From Varibaculum cambriense (GTDB taxonomy: Bacteria; Actinomycetota; Actinomycetes; Actinomycetales; Actinomycetaceae): 64,000 nucleotides of DNA. Below are positions 37,770 through 46,633 of the stretch, in pieces. How positions within the stretch are numbered: position 1 is the stretch's first letter; each line of letters opens with the position of its first letter. A program made the position numbers and the translations under genes. Under the pieces are notes generated by a model, which saw only the letters and a list, made by a program, of their open reading frames with translations, searched no databases and was not told where the DNA came from. The stretch is taken from NCBI RefSeq assembly GCF_002848005.1, contig NZ_PKHX01000009.1:1-64000 (forward strand), in the 5' to 3' direction.

Positions 37770-37845
37770 CTCGCCCTCGCAACCAGTAACCGTGAGTTCG
37801 TGGCTGCTACCTGCCCCGGCTGCTCCCCGCTGCCACGAATTTTCC

Positions 37846-39057
37846 CTACAGTTTCAGGGTTCCTTGGCGGAATTCTTCCTCAATAATCTGCGAGTTTTTC
37901 TTTACCTCATTAGGCACGGTAGAACCATATTCATAAAACGGAGTTAATCCGACCCATCCATTCTGGTAGGTTCCGACAATCTGGGTAGAGTTCGCCGCAA
38001 ATCTGTCTTTGCGTGCCTCTTCAATCAGAGAAATCATTGCTTGAGACAGGTCAGGAACAATTGAAGTCAAGACCGGCGGCCGCCCTGCTGGTAGATTATC
38101 CTGGGTTTCGTGTCCGTCAGTTAGATACCAAATTGCAGTAATGCTTTCCACGGAATCGACTTCTCCCAGGCTGGCAGTCGGCGTGGAAGAACTTTCCGAG
38201 GGGGTAGGGCTGGCGCTTTCGACCTCGGCAGGTTTTTCAGTATGTCGACTAGCTTCTTCGGCAGCCTGCGCAGCCATTTCTTTATCCGTATTCGCCTTAA
38301 TAATGGCTTCTAAACCACCGGAGTTTTGCGCGCCCTCAGCGAAAAATATTACATCCGCACCCTGTTCTATTACCGCCTTCGTCTGGGTTTTTACCCTAGC
38401 TTTATTCGCCTTTGCTCCCAGAAAGAACCCATCTGTCCCCGGGATAACCTTAACTTTTAGGGATTGCCTGTTTTCCTGTCCCTGTTCTAAGTTGTAGCGA
38501 GCTACCCCTTGGGAAAAAGCGGAAATCAGGGTGGTATTAATCTGATTTTTCTCTCCGGCAACTACCGCTACCTTGCCACTGGCAGAAGTACCGGCCGCAA
38601 TAAAACCTGCCACATAGGCGGGTTGGCTCAGATCATAGGTAATGATGGCTAGATTTTCGCGACTAGCCTGGGCGGTAGTTCCAGGAGGAAGCAGCAGGGC
38701 AAAATGGCGCGCCCGATGATATTTCGCCTGCTCCATTAGGGGTTCAACAAAGGCTTCTCCTACCCCGATAATCAGTGAACAGTTGACAGAAATATCGCGA
38801 GCAATAGCTTTTTCTATCTGCGCTGCAGAATCAACATTGGTGCGGCGCGAGGCCACCCCCAAACGCTTTTTTCCGTCATTTAAAGCGGTAACGGCATTGG
38901 CGTTAATAGATCCAGCTCCTCCCTTGCCTAAGGTTAGGAGGCAGGTACGAAAATCTGCCGCATTTATGTAACCGGCTGGTGCCACATTGGTTCCGGCGCA
39001 AGCAGATAGGCTGAAAGCTAGCACCAACGCCACCCCTAGCCGCCGCCAAAGTTTCAC
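37846..39057 (-). CDS. BMP-family substrate-binding lipoprotein with inserted acidic linker
   Basis: 403 residues. The signal peptide ends in a lipobox (LSAC), so the mature protein is a lipoprotein on the outer face of the membrane. The body resembles the basic membrane protein (Bmp/Med) family that binds nucleosides in ABC uptake: VIGVGEAFVEPLMEQAKYHR-like block, ITYDLSQPAYVAGFIAAGTS, GKVAVVAGE and GADVIFFAEGAQNSG. A linker of about 50 residues rich in Ala, Glu, Ser, Thr and Pro (about 268-315) interrupts the fold. No transporter genes are adjacent. It overlaps the guanylyltransferase gene by 4 nt (ATGA). Confidence 0.82.
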   Translation of the reverse strand: MKLWRRLGVALVLAFSLSACAGTNVAPAGYINAADFRTCLLTLGKGGAGSINANAVTALNDGKKRLGVASRRTNVDSAAQIEKAIARDISVNCSLIIGVGEAFVEPLMEQAKYHRARHFALLLPPGTTAQASRENLAIITYDLSQPAYVAGFIAAGTSASGKVAVVAGEKNQINTTLISAFSQGVARYNLEQGQENRQSLKVKVIPGTDGFFLGAKANKARVKTQTKAVIEQGADVIFFAEGAQNSGGLEAIIKANTDKEMAAQAAEEASRHTEKPAEVESASPTPSESSSTPTASLGEVDSVESITAIWYLTDGHETQDNLPAGRPPVLTSIVPDLSQAMISLIEEARKDRFAANSTQIVGTYQNGWVGLTPFYEYGSTVPNEVKKNSQIIEEEFRQGTLKL

Positions 39058-40154
39058 CGCAGCTCTCCTTGCTCTGCGGCTAGGTCACCTAGTTGTTGCG
39101 CATATTGCGCGGTAGTCACCAAGGTTACGTCTCCCCGGCGAATCACTACCGCGTTGGGGATTCCCAACACCACCAGCTTTTCTTGCCCATCGTGATCAAC
39201 AAAAGCTCCCGGGCTTTCCCGCAACTGAGTTTCGCCGCTGCCACGCACAATGGAGTTTTGGGGGTTATCACCGGCAATAGCCTGGTGCAAGGAAGCAAAA
39301 TCACCGACATCGGACCAACCGAAGTTCTCGGCGGCTACTACCGCTACCCCACCATCGCTGGCTACCGGTTCTGCAATCGCGGTATCTATGGGATAGGAAG
39401 GCAGGGATTCCCAAAGATCTAAAAACTCTGCACTTCCGGGGGGAATTCGCACCATCTTTTGAACGGTTTCATAATAGCTAGGAAGCAAAGTGGCAAGGTG
39501 AGACAAGAACACTTCGGTACTGAAAACAAACATCCCGGCATTCCAAAAATAGCCGCCGGTTTCCAGGTAACTTCTAGCCTGCTGCTCACCCGGTTTTTCC
39601 TTGAAGCTTTGAGCTTCCAAAACTGGGGGCTGGTCGTTTCCAGGGCTTAAAACCTTATCTGAGGCGCAGATATAACCGTAAGCAGTGGAAGGGTGGGTAG
39701 GAGCAATCCCGATAGTTACGATTTTCCCATCTGCTGCCGCCTTAATAGCGGCCGCTACGGCACTGCGAAAGACGGGAACATTTTTTATGGCGTGATCTGC
39801 GGCAAAAGATCCCGTAATCACTGGTCCATATTTTTGCTGTAGCCGAGCTGCCGCCCAGGCAATCGCCCCGAGCGAGTTTTTCCGACTGGGTTCTTCCAGG
39901 ATCCGGTATTGGCTTTTTGTCTCTGCCTCCAGCCGCTCAGCTAGATTTTGCGCGGCCACAGCCCCAGCATGACTAGTGCCGGTTACTACCGTTAGCGACG
40001 CCGTCAAGGGGGCAAGTCGGTCAACGGTAGCTTGCAAGAGGGTGCGCCCCTCCCCCAGTAAATCGAGTAGAAACTTGGGTTTACCTGCCCGCGAGAGGGG
40101 CCAGAGACGACTTCCGGGCCCCCCGGCTGGCACGATTACATGTAGATTCATCAC
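39054..40154 (-). CDS. manC: Mannose-1-phosphate guanylyltransferase
   Basis: Makes GDP-mannose from mannose 1-phosphate and GTP, for mannosylated lipids, glycans or proteins. The 366 residues begin LHVIVPAGGPGSRLWPLSRA, the pyrophosphorylase signature, then GKPKFLLDLLGEGRTLLQ, FAADHAIKN and FKEKPGEQQARSYLETGGYF with the sugar-binding Glu and Lys, and FGWSDVGDFASL. It has no C-terminal isomerase domain. It is 25 nt after the DeoR-type gene and overlaps the BMP lipoprotein gene, an operon of mixed function. Confidence 0.88.
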   Translation of the reverse strand: MMNLHVIVPAGGPGSRLWPLSRAGKPKFLLDLLGEGRTLLQATVDRLAPLTASLTVVTGTSHAGAVAAQNLAERLEAETKSQYRILEEPSRKNSLGAIAWAAARLQQKYGPVITGSFAADHAIKNVPVFRSAVAAAIKAAADGKIVTIGIAPTHPSTAYGYICASDKVLSPGNDQPPVLEAQSFKEKPGEQQARSYLETGGYFWNAGMFVFSTEVFLSHLATLLPSYYETVQKMVRIPPGSAEFLDLWESLPSYPIDTAIAEPVASDGGVAVVAAENFGWSDVGDFASLHQAIAGDNPQNSIVRGSGETQLRESPGAFVDHDGQEKLVVLGIPNAVVIRRGDVTLVTTAQYAQQLGDLAAEQGELR

Positions 40155-40179
40155 TAAAAACTATCGGGTTCGGCCTGGT

Positions 40180-40971
40180 TTAGAGCTCACACACTTCCAC
40201 CATTATTTGCGACTGCTTCATAGCGTCGGCTATTTCTGCGGGAGGTTTGCCTCCGGCGATTACTCGCGAAAGCTTCTTGAGGGGACACACCACGTTTAGG
40301 GTTGCCTGTTGCCAGGCGCGATTAGGTACCATCACGGTCGAGAAATCGCAATTGCGGATTAGCACTCTATGTAAAGCAGCTCTGTTGATATTCTCGCAGC
40401 TTAAGCCAGTTTCTGCCGCTAGGCTTTCCGCTTCGAGAAATACCGAGTGCAAATGAAAATTATGGGCATCGCCTAAAGTGAGCGGCCCGAGGTTCTCATA
40501 CCCTTCCGGTTGCCCTCCGAAGATGATTACCTGAGCCGGGGCGATTCCTTGGTCTCGCTGGTGTTGTTGCGCCTGATCAAGAAGCTTAGCCACCGGCATA
40601 AAGTTAGTTATCACCGTAAGGGAAGAAAAAAACTCACTTTCGGTGATTAATTTTGCCAGATGCTCACCGCAGCTACCGGCACCAATAAAAACTGAAGATC
40701 CCGGGCGGATGGTAGCTAGAGCGGCTTGAGCTAAAGCTCTTTGTTCTCCACTAGAGGTCTCCAGCGCTGGTCGTTGTGGTTCCCCGACGCCCTCGAGCTT
40801 AACTGCGCCCCCGTGAACTCGTTCTAATAACCCCCGAGCAGACAGTACTCTAATGTCACGGCGCACGGTCATTTCCGAGACTCCCAGCTGTTTGACCAGA
40901 TCAGTTACCCGCACTGATCCGCTTTCATTAACTTGCCGTAAAATCTCATCGTGTCGCTGGTGCGCTAACAT
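40180..40971 (-). CDS. DeoR-family transcriptional regulator
   Basis: 263 residues with the N-terminal DeoR helix-turn-helix (QRHDEILRQVNESGSVRVTD, then LGVSEMTVRRDIRVLSARGL and LERVHGGAV) and a C-terminal sugar-phosphate sensor domain related to ribose-5-phosphate isomerase (GSSVFIGAGSCGEHLAKLI). The ATG at 40971 is chosen because GGAG lies 6 nt before it. It heads the manC-BMP operon and is divergent from the BrkB gene. The effector is unknown; a phosphorylated sugar is usual. Confidence 0.87.
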   Translation of the reverse strand: MLAHQRHDEILRQVNESGSVRVTDLVKQLGVSEMTVRRDIRVLSARGLLERVHGGAVKLEGVGEPQRPALETSSGEQRALAQAALATIRPGSSVFIGAGSCGEHLAKLITESEFFSSLTVITNFMPVAKLLDQAQQHQRDQGIAPAQVIIFGGQPEGYENLGPLTLGDAHNFHLHSVFLEAESLAAETGLSCENINRAALHRVLIRNCDFSTVMVPNRAWQQATLNVVCPLKKLSRVIAGGKPPAEIADAMKQSQIMVEVCEL

Positions 40972-41107
40972 GTGTATCTCCATTTAGCCGCCGTAAAACA
41001 TTTTCTTTAGGTTATCTCATTTTGTTGCTATTTGTCTTTTTTCCCGCGCGGTTTTGTTCGTTTGACTGAATACGACTAATGCCAGCGAAAACCGTTAGAT
41101 TGAGAGT

Positions 41108-42385
41108 ATGAAGAGTATGAGAAGTATCCGTACCTCCCCGCAGCTTTCCGTTCGCGAGCGTCACCCGGACCAGTTTTCACCCAGTTTTACCGAAGTGAAA
41201 GCCGCATCGGGATTAGTCGATAAAGCCAAACTATTTGTTTCCTGGCTGCAACGCTTGCGGATTATACGTTCGCTTATGCGTTACAGTAACGGCCGTGGCG
41301 CCTTGTTGGCAGGAGGTATCGCTTATTCGGCAATCTTTTCTCTCACCGCTGCCCTCACTATCGGGATCACGGTGCTCTTAGGATTACTAGGACGCAGTCC
41401 TCAGCTACAAGATGCAGTATTTTCTTCGCTGGCAGCTTCCCTTCCCGGAGTATTGGAATGGAAGGGTTCCTCCGGGATCCTGGACCCTTCAGATCTAGTA
41501 ATTTCTACCTCTTTTTCGATAACCGGAATCGTGGCGGTGGTGGTACTAATATTTTCCGCGACTTCGGTAATGCGCGCTATGAAGTCTTCCATCCGCGCCA
41601 TGTTCGGAATTGATCAGGTTCCGTCGGGAGCGGCAAGTGAAAAGTTCCGTGACCTCCTGGGGTTTGTGGCTATCTCTTTCGGAGTGGGTGCGACCGGGAT
41701 TCTTACCTTGGTACATACGGTTATTGGCAATCAAATATTTTCGGCGCTGGGATTGGAATCCGCCTTCGCTTCGGCGATGATTCGGATCGGTTCTTTTCTG
41801 ATTAGTGCCGCGATCGACGGATTGATCTTGTGGATATTGATTCGTTTCGTGGCACTAGTGAGGGCGCCAAAAGCTGATCTGCGGTGGGGTCTAGCGGTAT
41901 TTGGGATCGTAGCTTCCTTGATTAGATCCCTGGGAACTTCGGTTGTGGGATCAGTTGATAACCCGCTGCTAGCTTCTTTTGCCGCCATTGCCACGCTGCT
42001 GCTGTGGATCAACTTACTATCTCGGGTGATGCTGATTTCTTGCGCTTTTATCGCCAATCCCCCTAAGGCTCTCAAAGTTAACGAAGCTGAGGACGTACAT
42101 GCTACTGAACGCCCCAACTACGTGTCCTTGTCGGAGCCGCTAACTTTGGACTGGGCACACCATCGGCTCAGTGGCGCCGTGGATCTGGATGTTTCCGATG
42201 ACACTTCTTTACCTGACGGTTTTGCTTTGGGGAAAGCACCGCTATGGCGCTCGCGCCTGGTGACCCAAAGCGGAAAACCATGGCGAGGCAAGGTCGCCGC
42301 CCTCCTTGACCAAATGATCGCGCGGCATGAAAAACGGATCGCTTTCCTCCGCTCTCTAAAAGACGGGCGCCGGGATCCCCGCTAG
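41108..42385 (+). CDS. YihY/BrkB family membrane protein
   Basis: 425 residues. A soluble N-terminus (about 1-60) is followed by the YihY/BrkB core of six hydrophobic segments (about 62-315), starting RYSNGRGALLAGGIAYSAIF and including FRDLLGFVAISFGVGATGIL. The C-terminal tail is cytoplasmic and charged (about 330-425). Function is not established; older ribonuclease BN annotations are wrong. A TAGATT hexamer ends 6 nt before the ATG, fitting a leaderless start. Confidence 0.85.
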   Translation: MKSMRSIRTSPQLSVRERHPDQFSPSFTEVKAASGLVDKAKLFVSWLQRLRIIRSLMRYSNGRGALLAGGIAYSAIFSLTAALTIGITVLLGLLGRSPQLQDAVFSSLAASLPGVLEWKGSSGILDPSDLVISTSFSITGIVAVVVLIFSATSVMRAMKSSIRAMFGIDQVPSGAASEKFRDLLGFVAISFGVGATGILTLVHTVIGNQIFSALGLESAFASAMIRIGSFLISAAIDGLILWILIRFVALVRAPKADLRWGLAVFGIVASLIRSLGTSVVGSVDNPLLASFAAIATLLLWINLLSRVMLISCAFIANPPKALKVNEAEDVHATERPNYVSLSEPLTLDWAHHRLSGAVDLDVSDDTSLPDGFALGKAPLWRSRLVTQSGKPWRGKVAALLDQMIARHEKRIAFLRSLKDGRRDPR

Positions 42386-42472
42386 GAGCTAACTTTTAAC
42401 GCGCGGGGTATCATCCCCCGGGCGTAAGAACCCGAAATAAGTTGTGCAGCTAACTAGCTGGCAGACAGAAGG

Positions 42473-43702
42473 CTACAGGTCGCCCACTATCCGACTATTC
42501 ATGTGGAGAACCACCGAAGAACGCAATCCCCCATCAATAGCCAGCATTATTCCGCCGAGCAGAGATAGCTTTGAGAAACGTTTCTTACCCGCCAGACCGA
42601 CTAGACCAGCCCCTACTAAACCAATCCCCACTGCCACTTGAGCTGCATTAACCACTTTCATCAAAGTGGGGTGCTCTATTTCTAACTTCCGTAAGATTCC
42701 GAAGGGAGTTTTCGCGTCCTCATCTGAATGCAAAATTCGCATATCTATACTATGCCCCATGGCGGCTGCCCAACCGGGCTCGTGGAAGATCTCGATACCA
42801 GGCACATCCTCAAGATCGAGCCGCCCATAGAGGAAAGCGGCAGCCTCGGCCGGTAGCCCCATAACTTCAATTGCCCGCACCATTCCGTCTTGACCGGTAA
42901 TCTTAAAGGTCTCTGCTAATTGCTGAGCGTCACAACCGACAGTTTCAGCAATCCGATTTGGCGAGGAGGAGTGCCCAAGATATTCACGCACCTGTTCTTC
43001 CAATGCCGGATCCGGATTTTCGACCGCCCCTGGTACCACCTCGGTTTGCAGCAACCAGGAGTGAATCGCCAGTTTTTCCGGGTCGGCAACTTCGTCGGAG
43101 GTAACTGCCACTATCCGCTGGTCATGGTCAGAAACATAGAGTCCCACGGCGGGAATCCGGGAGATCAAAGAACCTTCAACGATATCTGCGCGGATGGTTT
43201 CATAGCACAGCGCAATCCGGCCTTCCGGAAGGGTTACACACCCCAAGGTTTTCCCTTCCGCTGCCGCGCAAAATGGCACTGAAGAAACCGGCATCCGCGA
43301 AATTTCCACTACCCGCACCGGTTGGCTGCGATCAGAAGAGCGCGAAGGCATCGGCTTATCGGCAGGTATCTTATTGGCTTGATATTCCCCGATTAAGACA
43401 TCGGCCTCAAATTCTTCTGCCAGTTTGTTTACTACTTCCGGGAGCGCTGCCCCTACCCGCAAGGGTTCTCCGGCCGCGTCTAGAGAGGCGAGACCGTCGG
43501 CTTGGTTACGGAGCACATTTACCCCCAGCAAGTGCGGGGTATCCGGAAACCAGTCTGCCTCCGCCACAATATTTTGTTCCCGGAAGAACTGGCAGACCGC
43601 ATGAGGATCGAGCTTGGCAGCCACCATAGCTCCTTCTTGAACAGTCCAGGTAACTACCGGGTCAGCATTGGTATCCACACTGGGCAAGCTGTCTTCGCTC
43701 AT
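42473..43702 (-). CDS. Hypothetical protein with C-terminal membrane region
   Basis: 409 residues that I do not recognise. The N-terminal two thirds are soluble and acidic, with regularly spaced hydrophobic residues (AVCQFFREQNIVAEADWFPD, VGLYVSDHDQRIVAVTSDE). The last 60 residues contain two hydrophobic segments (VVNAAQVAVGIGLVGAGLVG and LSLLGGIMLAIDGGLRSSV). GGAG precedes the ATG. It is probably restricted to related Actinobacteria. It is convergent with the BrkB gene. Confidence 0.75.
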   Translation of the reverse strand: MSEDSLPSVDTNADPVVTWTVQEGAMVAAKLDPHAVCQFFREQNIVAEADWFPDTPHLLGVNVLRNQADGLASLDAAGEPLRVGAALPEVVNKLAEEFEADVLIGEYQANKIPADKPMPSRSSDRSQPVRVVEISRMPVSSVPFCAAAEGKTLGCVTLPEGRIALCYETIRADIVEGSLISRIPAVGLYVSDHDQRIVAVTSDEVADPEKLAIHSWLLQTEVVPGAVENPDPALEEQVREYLGHSSSPNRIAETVGCDAQQLAETFKITGQDGMVRAIEVMGLPAEAAAFLYGRLDLEDVPGIEIFHEPGWAAAMGHSIDMRILHSDEDAKTPFGILRKLEIEHPTLMKVVNAAQVAVGIGLVGAGLVGLAGKKRFSKLSLLGGIMLAIDGGLRSSVVLHMNSRIVGDL

Positions 43703-43873
43703 GATTTCTCCTTTACGGGTTACTCTTTCCTCCAGATTAACCCGTGAGGGCAGCTTTTTCAGCCGTTACAGGACGCAGAATCGCAAATTTTTCCCCCATC
43801 GAAACAGTGACTTAGTTCTCAACTTTTAAGACTGGCTTGCTATTGGCGGGGAAAACCGGGTTATCTTAGGGGC

Positions 43874-43897
43874 ATGACACGTCGAATGTTCAGCTGA
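43874..43897 (+). CDS. Leader peptide MTRRMFS upstream of metY
   Basis: An eight-codon frame (ATG ACA CGT CGA ATG TTC AGC TGA). TATCTT (43862-43867) ends 6 nt before the ATG and TTGCTA lies 19 nt further upstream, so the message may start at the ATG itself. The stop codon is inside the first hairpin of the attenuator. Translation is not proven, but placement before a terminator and a methionine operon makes a regulatory leader peptide likely. The second methionine codon is a possible stalling point. Confidence 0.6.
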   Translation: MTRRMFS

Positions 43898-43993
43898 CCC
43901 GCACGGTCAGCTCTTCTCAGTCCGCCCCTAGGCGGCGACGCGTTTGCCCGTGCAAAGAAAGTCCCTTTGGACTGCCTTGCCGGGCTTTTTCTT
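43892..43993 (+). promoter_or_regulatory. Transcription attenuator before metY-metX
   Basis: Three mutually exclusive pairings are visible. Hairpin 1: AGCTGACC (43892-43899) with GGTCAGCT (43905-43912). Antiterminator: GCACGG (43901-43906) with CCGTGC (43948-43953). Terminator: GCCCGTGCAA (43946-43955) with TTGCCGGGC (43977-43985), with an internal AGTCC/GGACT stem, followed by TTTTTCTTT. A small CCGCC/GGCGG hairpin lies between. Because the antiterminator uses part of the terminator stem, ribosome position on the leader peptide could decide readthrough. No known SAM riboswitch core was recognised. Confidence 0.7.
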
Positions 43994-44060
43994 TATCCGA
44001 AGTGGACTATTGGCAAACGTTTATAAAACCCAAATCTACTTTTTAAAAGGATAAAAGAAA

Positions 44061-45353
44061 ATGACTAAGCAAAACTGGGGCTTCAACACTCGCCAGATTC
44101 ACGCCGGATACCGTCCCGATAAAGAAACCGGATCCCCGGTGCCTCCCCTTTATCAAACCAATGGTTACGTTTTTAAGGACGCGAAACAGGGCGCGGATCG
44201 TTTCGCCTTAAAAGAACCCGGTCCTATCTACACTCGCCTAAATAACCCCACTAACGAGGTTTTCGAGGAGCGGGTTAACTCGCTAGAGGGCGGAGTGGGG
44301 GCGCTTTCGACTTCTTCGGGAGCCGCCGCGATTGCGCTGACTATTTTGACGATTGCCGAGGCCGGAGACAATATCGTGGCTTCGCCTTCCCTATATGGCG
44401 GCACCATCGCGTTCCTGGCCAATAATCTGCCGCGTTATGGCATCACCACTACTTTTGTTGCCGACCCTACCGATGCAGCGCAGTGGGAGGCAGCCGCCGA
44501 TGAGCACACTATCGCGTTCTTTGGGGAAACCATCCCCAATCCGAAAAATGATTTTCTAGATATCGAGGCCGTCGCCCAGGCGGCACACCGGGTCGGAGTA
44601 CCTTTTATCGTCGATAACACCGTGGCCACCCCCTATTTGACCCGCCCGCTAGAGTGGGGAGCCGATATCGTGGTGCATTCGGCCTCGAAATATCTGTGCG
44701 GACACGGCAACTCTATCCAAGGAGTGATTGTTGATGGCGGCACTTTCGATTGGGGCGCCGAGCCGCAGCGTTTCCCCCAATTCAACCAACCAGATCCTTC
44801 CTATCACGGCCTGGTATATAAGGACCTAGGGGAAAGCGCATTCATCGTGAAAGCCCGGGTGCAGGGGCTACGTGACTTTGGCTTTGCAGCCAGCCCCTTT
44901 AACTCCTTCCTAGTAAATATCGGGATTGAAACCCTCTCGCTGCGGGTGCAACGCCACGTGGAAAACGCCCAAAAAGTGGCGGAGTTCTTGGAAGCGCATC
45001 CGCAGGTAACAGCGGTGAACTATTCGGGGCTGAAGTCGTCCCCCACCCATGAATTGCAGCAAAAATATGCTCCCGGCGGTGCGGGCGCGGTTTTGGCTTT
45101 CGACCTCAAGGGCGACCGCACAGACGGGGAGGCTTTCGTAGATGCTTTGGAGCTGCTAACTAACGTAGCGAACCTGGGAGATTTGCGTTCCCAGGTTATC
45201 CACCCCGCCTCTACCACTCATTCGCAAGCTAATGAACAAGAGTTAGCGGCGGCAGGCATCAGCCAATCCACTATCCGGGTATCAGTCGGTTTAGAGGACG
45301 TAGATGACATTATCGCCGATCTCAAGGCCGGTTTTGCGGCGATCAGCAAGTAA
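44061..45353 (+). CDS. metY: O-acetylhomoserine aminocarboxypropyltransferase
   Basis: PLP enzyme that makes homocysteine from O-acetylhomoserine and sulfide (methionine synthesis by direct sulfhydrylation). The 430 residues match the family. Visible are YQTNGYVFKDAKQGADRFAL, LEGGVGALSTSSGAAAIALT, VDNTVATPYLTRPLEWGADI and the Schiff-base lysine in VHSASKYLCGHGNS. AAAGGA precedes the ATG. It lies behind the attenuator and 42 nt before metX, which supplies its substrate. Confidence 0.95.
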   Translation: MTKQNWGFNTRQIHAGYRPDKETGSPVPPLYQTNGYVFKDAKQGADRFALKEPGPIYTRLNNPTNEVFEERVNSLEGGVGALSTSSGAAAIALTILTIAEAGDNIVASPSLYGGTIAFLANNLPRYGITTTFVADPTDAAQWEAAADEHTIAFFGETIPNPKNDFLDIEAVAQAAHRVGVPFIVDNTVATPYLTRPLEWGADIVVHSASKYLCGHGNSIQGVIVDGGTFDWGAEPQRFPQFNQPDPSYHGLVYKDLGESAFIVKARVQGLRDFGFAASPFNSFLVNIGIETLSLRVQRHVENAQKVAEFLEAHPQVTAVNYSGLKSSPTHELQQKYAPGGAGAVLAFDLKGDRTDGEAFVDALELLTNVANLGDLRSQVIHPASTTHSQANEQELAAAGISQSTIRVSVGLEDVDDIIADLKAGFAAISK

Positions 45354-45395
45354 CCCTCGTACCCGCAGTAGATAAAACTTGAAGGAAGAACCAAA

Positions 45396-46583
45396 ATGCA
45401 AACGGCAATAAAAGATAAAGCGCAGGGCGTTAGCGTTAATCCCCGCCAGCAATATCCCGGCACTAACTGGGCAAATAATCCCGCTTGGCTACCGGGCGAT
45501 GATCCCGGTAACCGCCAGTTTGTTTCCCTAGGGGAACTGCCCTTAGAAAATGGCGGCTCCCTGCCAGGCGGCTACCTGGCGTATGAAACTTGGGGGAAGC
45601 TGAACGCGGATGCCTCTAATGCAATATTGATTGAACACGCCTTAACCGGGGATTCTCATGTGATTGGGTTGCAAAGCCCCGCACACCCCACCGCCGGTTG
45701 GTGGGAGCGGGTAGTTGGCCCGGGTAAACCGATTGATACTGATCATTACTTTGTGGTGGCACCCAATTGTCTAGGCGGATGCCAAGGATCTACCGGCCCT
45801 GCCTGGCCAGCACCTGATGGTCTACCTTGGGGTTCGCGTTTTCCGGAAATAACTACTCGTGACCAGGTGCGCGCGGAAAATAAGCTGCGCAGGCACCTGG
45901 GAATATTGTCTTGGGCCTTGGTGGTGGGGCCTTCCGCAGGAGGCTTTCGCGCCCTGGAGTGGGCATGCCTCTATCCGCAGCGGGTACGGGCTTTGGCGCT
46001 GGTCGCTACCGCCGGAGCGACCAGCGCTGACCAGACCGGTTGGGCACATATGCAGGTATGTGCCCAAGAGTTAGATACCAGCTTTGCCTCAGGGGACTAT
46101 TATTTATCGGGCGATAAACAAGCGGGTAATCCTGGAATGGCGCTAGCTCGGCAAATCGCGCACGCCACCTATCGCACTGCCGGCGAGTTAAATACCCGGT
46201 TTGGGCATGACCCTCAAGGCGGTGAAAATCCCCTGGCAGGGGGACGCTATGCGGTGGAGTCTTACCTGGATTATCACGGGAAGAAACTGACGCAGCGTTT
46301 CGATCCTGGTTCTTATCGGACGCTAACTCGTGCGATGATCACGCACGATATCGGGCGCGGGCGCGGCGGTACCCGCCGCGCCGCCGGCTCTATCTCCGCA
46401 CTCACCCTAGTGATTGGAGTAGATTCTGACCGTTTATTCCCGGTAGAAGAATGCGCGGAACTGGCGCGCCAAATTCCCGGCGCCCAGTACCGGCAAGTCA
46501 CTTCCTCCTCCGGTCATGACGGTTTCTTAGTGGAAACCCGGCAGGTAGAAAAAATCTTGGCGGATTTCGTTGCTGGCTTATAG
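45396..46583 (+). CDS. metX: Homoserine O-acetyltransferase
   Basis: Acetylates homoserine for methionine synthesis. The 395 residues are an alpha/beta hydrolase fold with AYETWGKLNADASNAILIEH, the nucleophile elbow GPSAGGFRALEW (the usual sequence is GGSMGG; the serine is kept), the acid in VIGVDSDRLFP and the histidine in SSGHDGFLVE. Two cap-region helices lie between. GGAAGAA precedes the ATG. It is co-transcribed with metY under the same attenuator. Confidence 0.94.
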   Translation: MQTAIKDKAQGVSVNPRQQYPGTNWANNPAWLPGDDPGNRQFVSLGELPLENGGSLPGGYLAYETWGKLNADASNAILIEHALTGDSHVIGLQSPAHPTAGWWERVVGPGKPIDTDHYFVVAPNCLGGCQGSTGPAWPAPDGLPWGSRFPEITTRDQVRAENKLRRHLGILSWALVVGPSAGGFRALEWACLYPQRVRALALVATAGATSADQTGWAHMQVCAQELDTSFASGDYYLSGDKQAGNPGMALARQIAHATYRTAGELNTRFGHDPQGGENPLAGGRYAVESYLDYHGKKLTQRFDPGSYRTLTRAMITHDIGRGRGGTRRAAGSISALTLVIGVDSDRLFPVEECAELARQIPGAQYRQVTSSSGHDGFLVETRQVEKILADFVAGL

Positions 46584-46633
46584 TCACCGCTCCCGCCCTC
46601 TAAATAGCGGATAAAGCAGGTAGGCTGTAAGGC

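Noticed and set aside
43892..43993. SAM riboswitch upstream of metY
   Set aside because: The short leader lacks the conserved cores of the SAM-I, SAM-II or SAM-IV types as I know them; the hairpins are better explained by attenuation.
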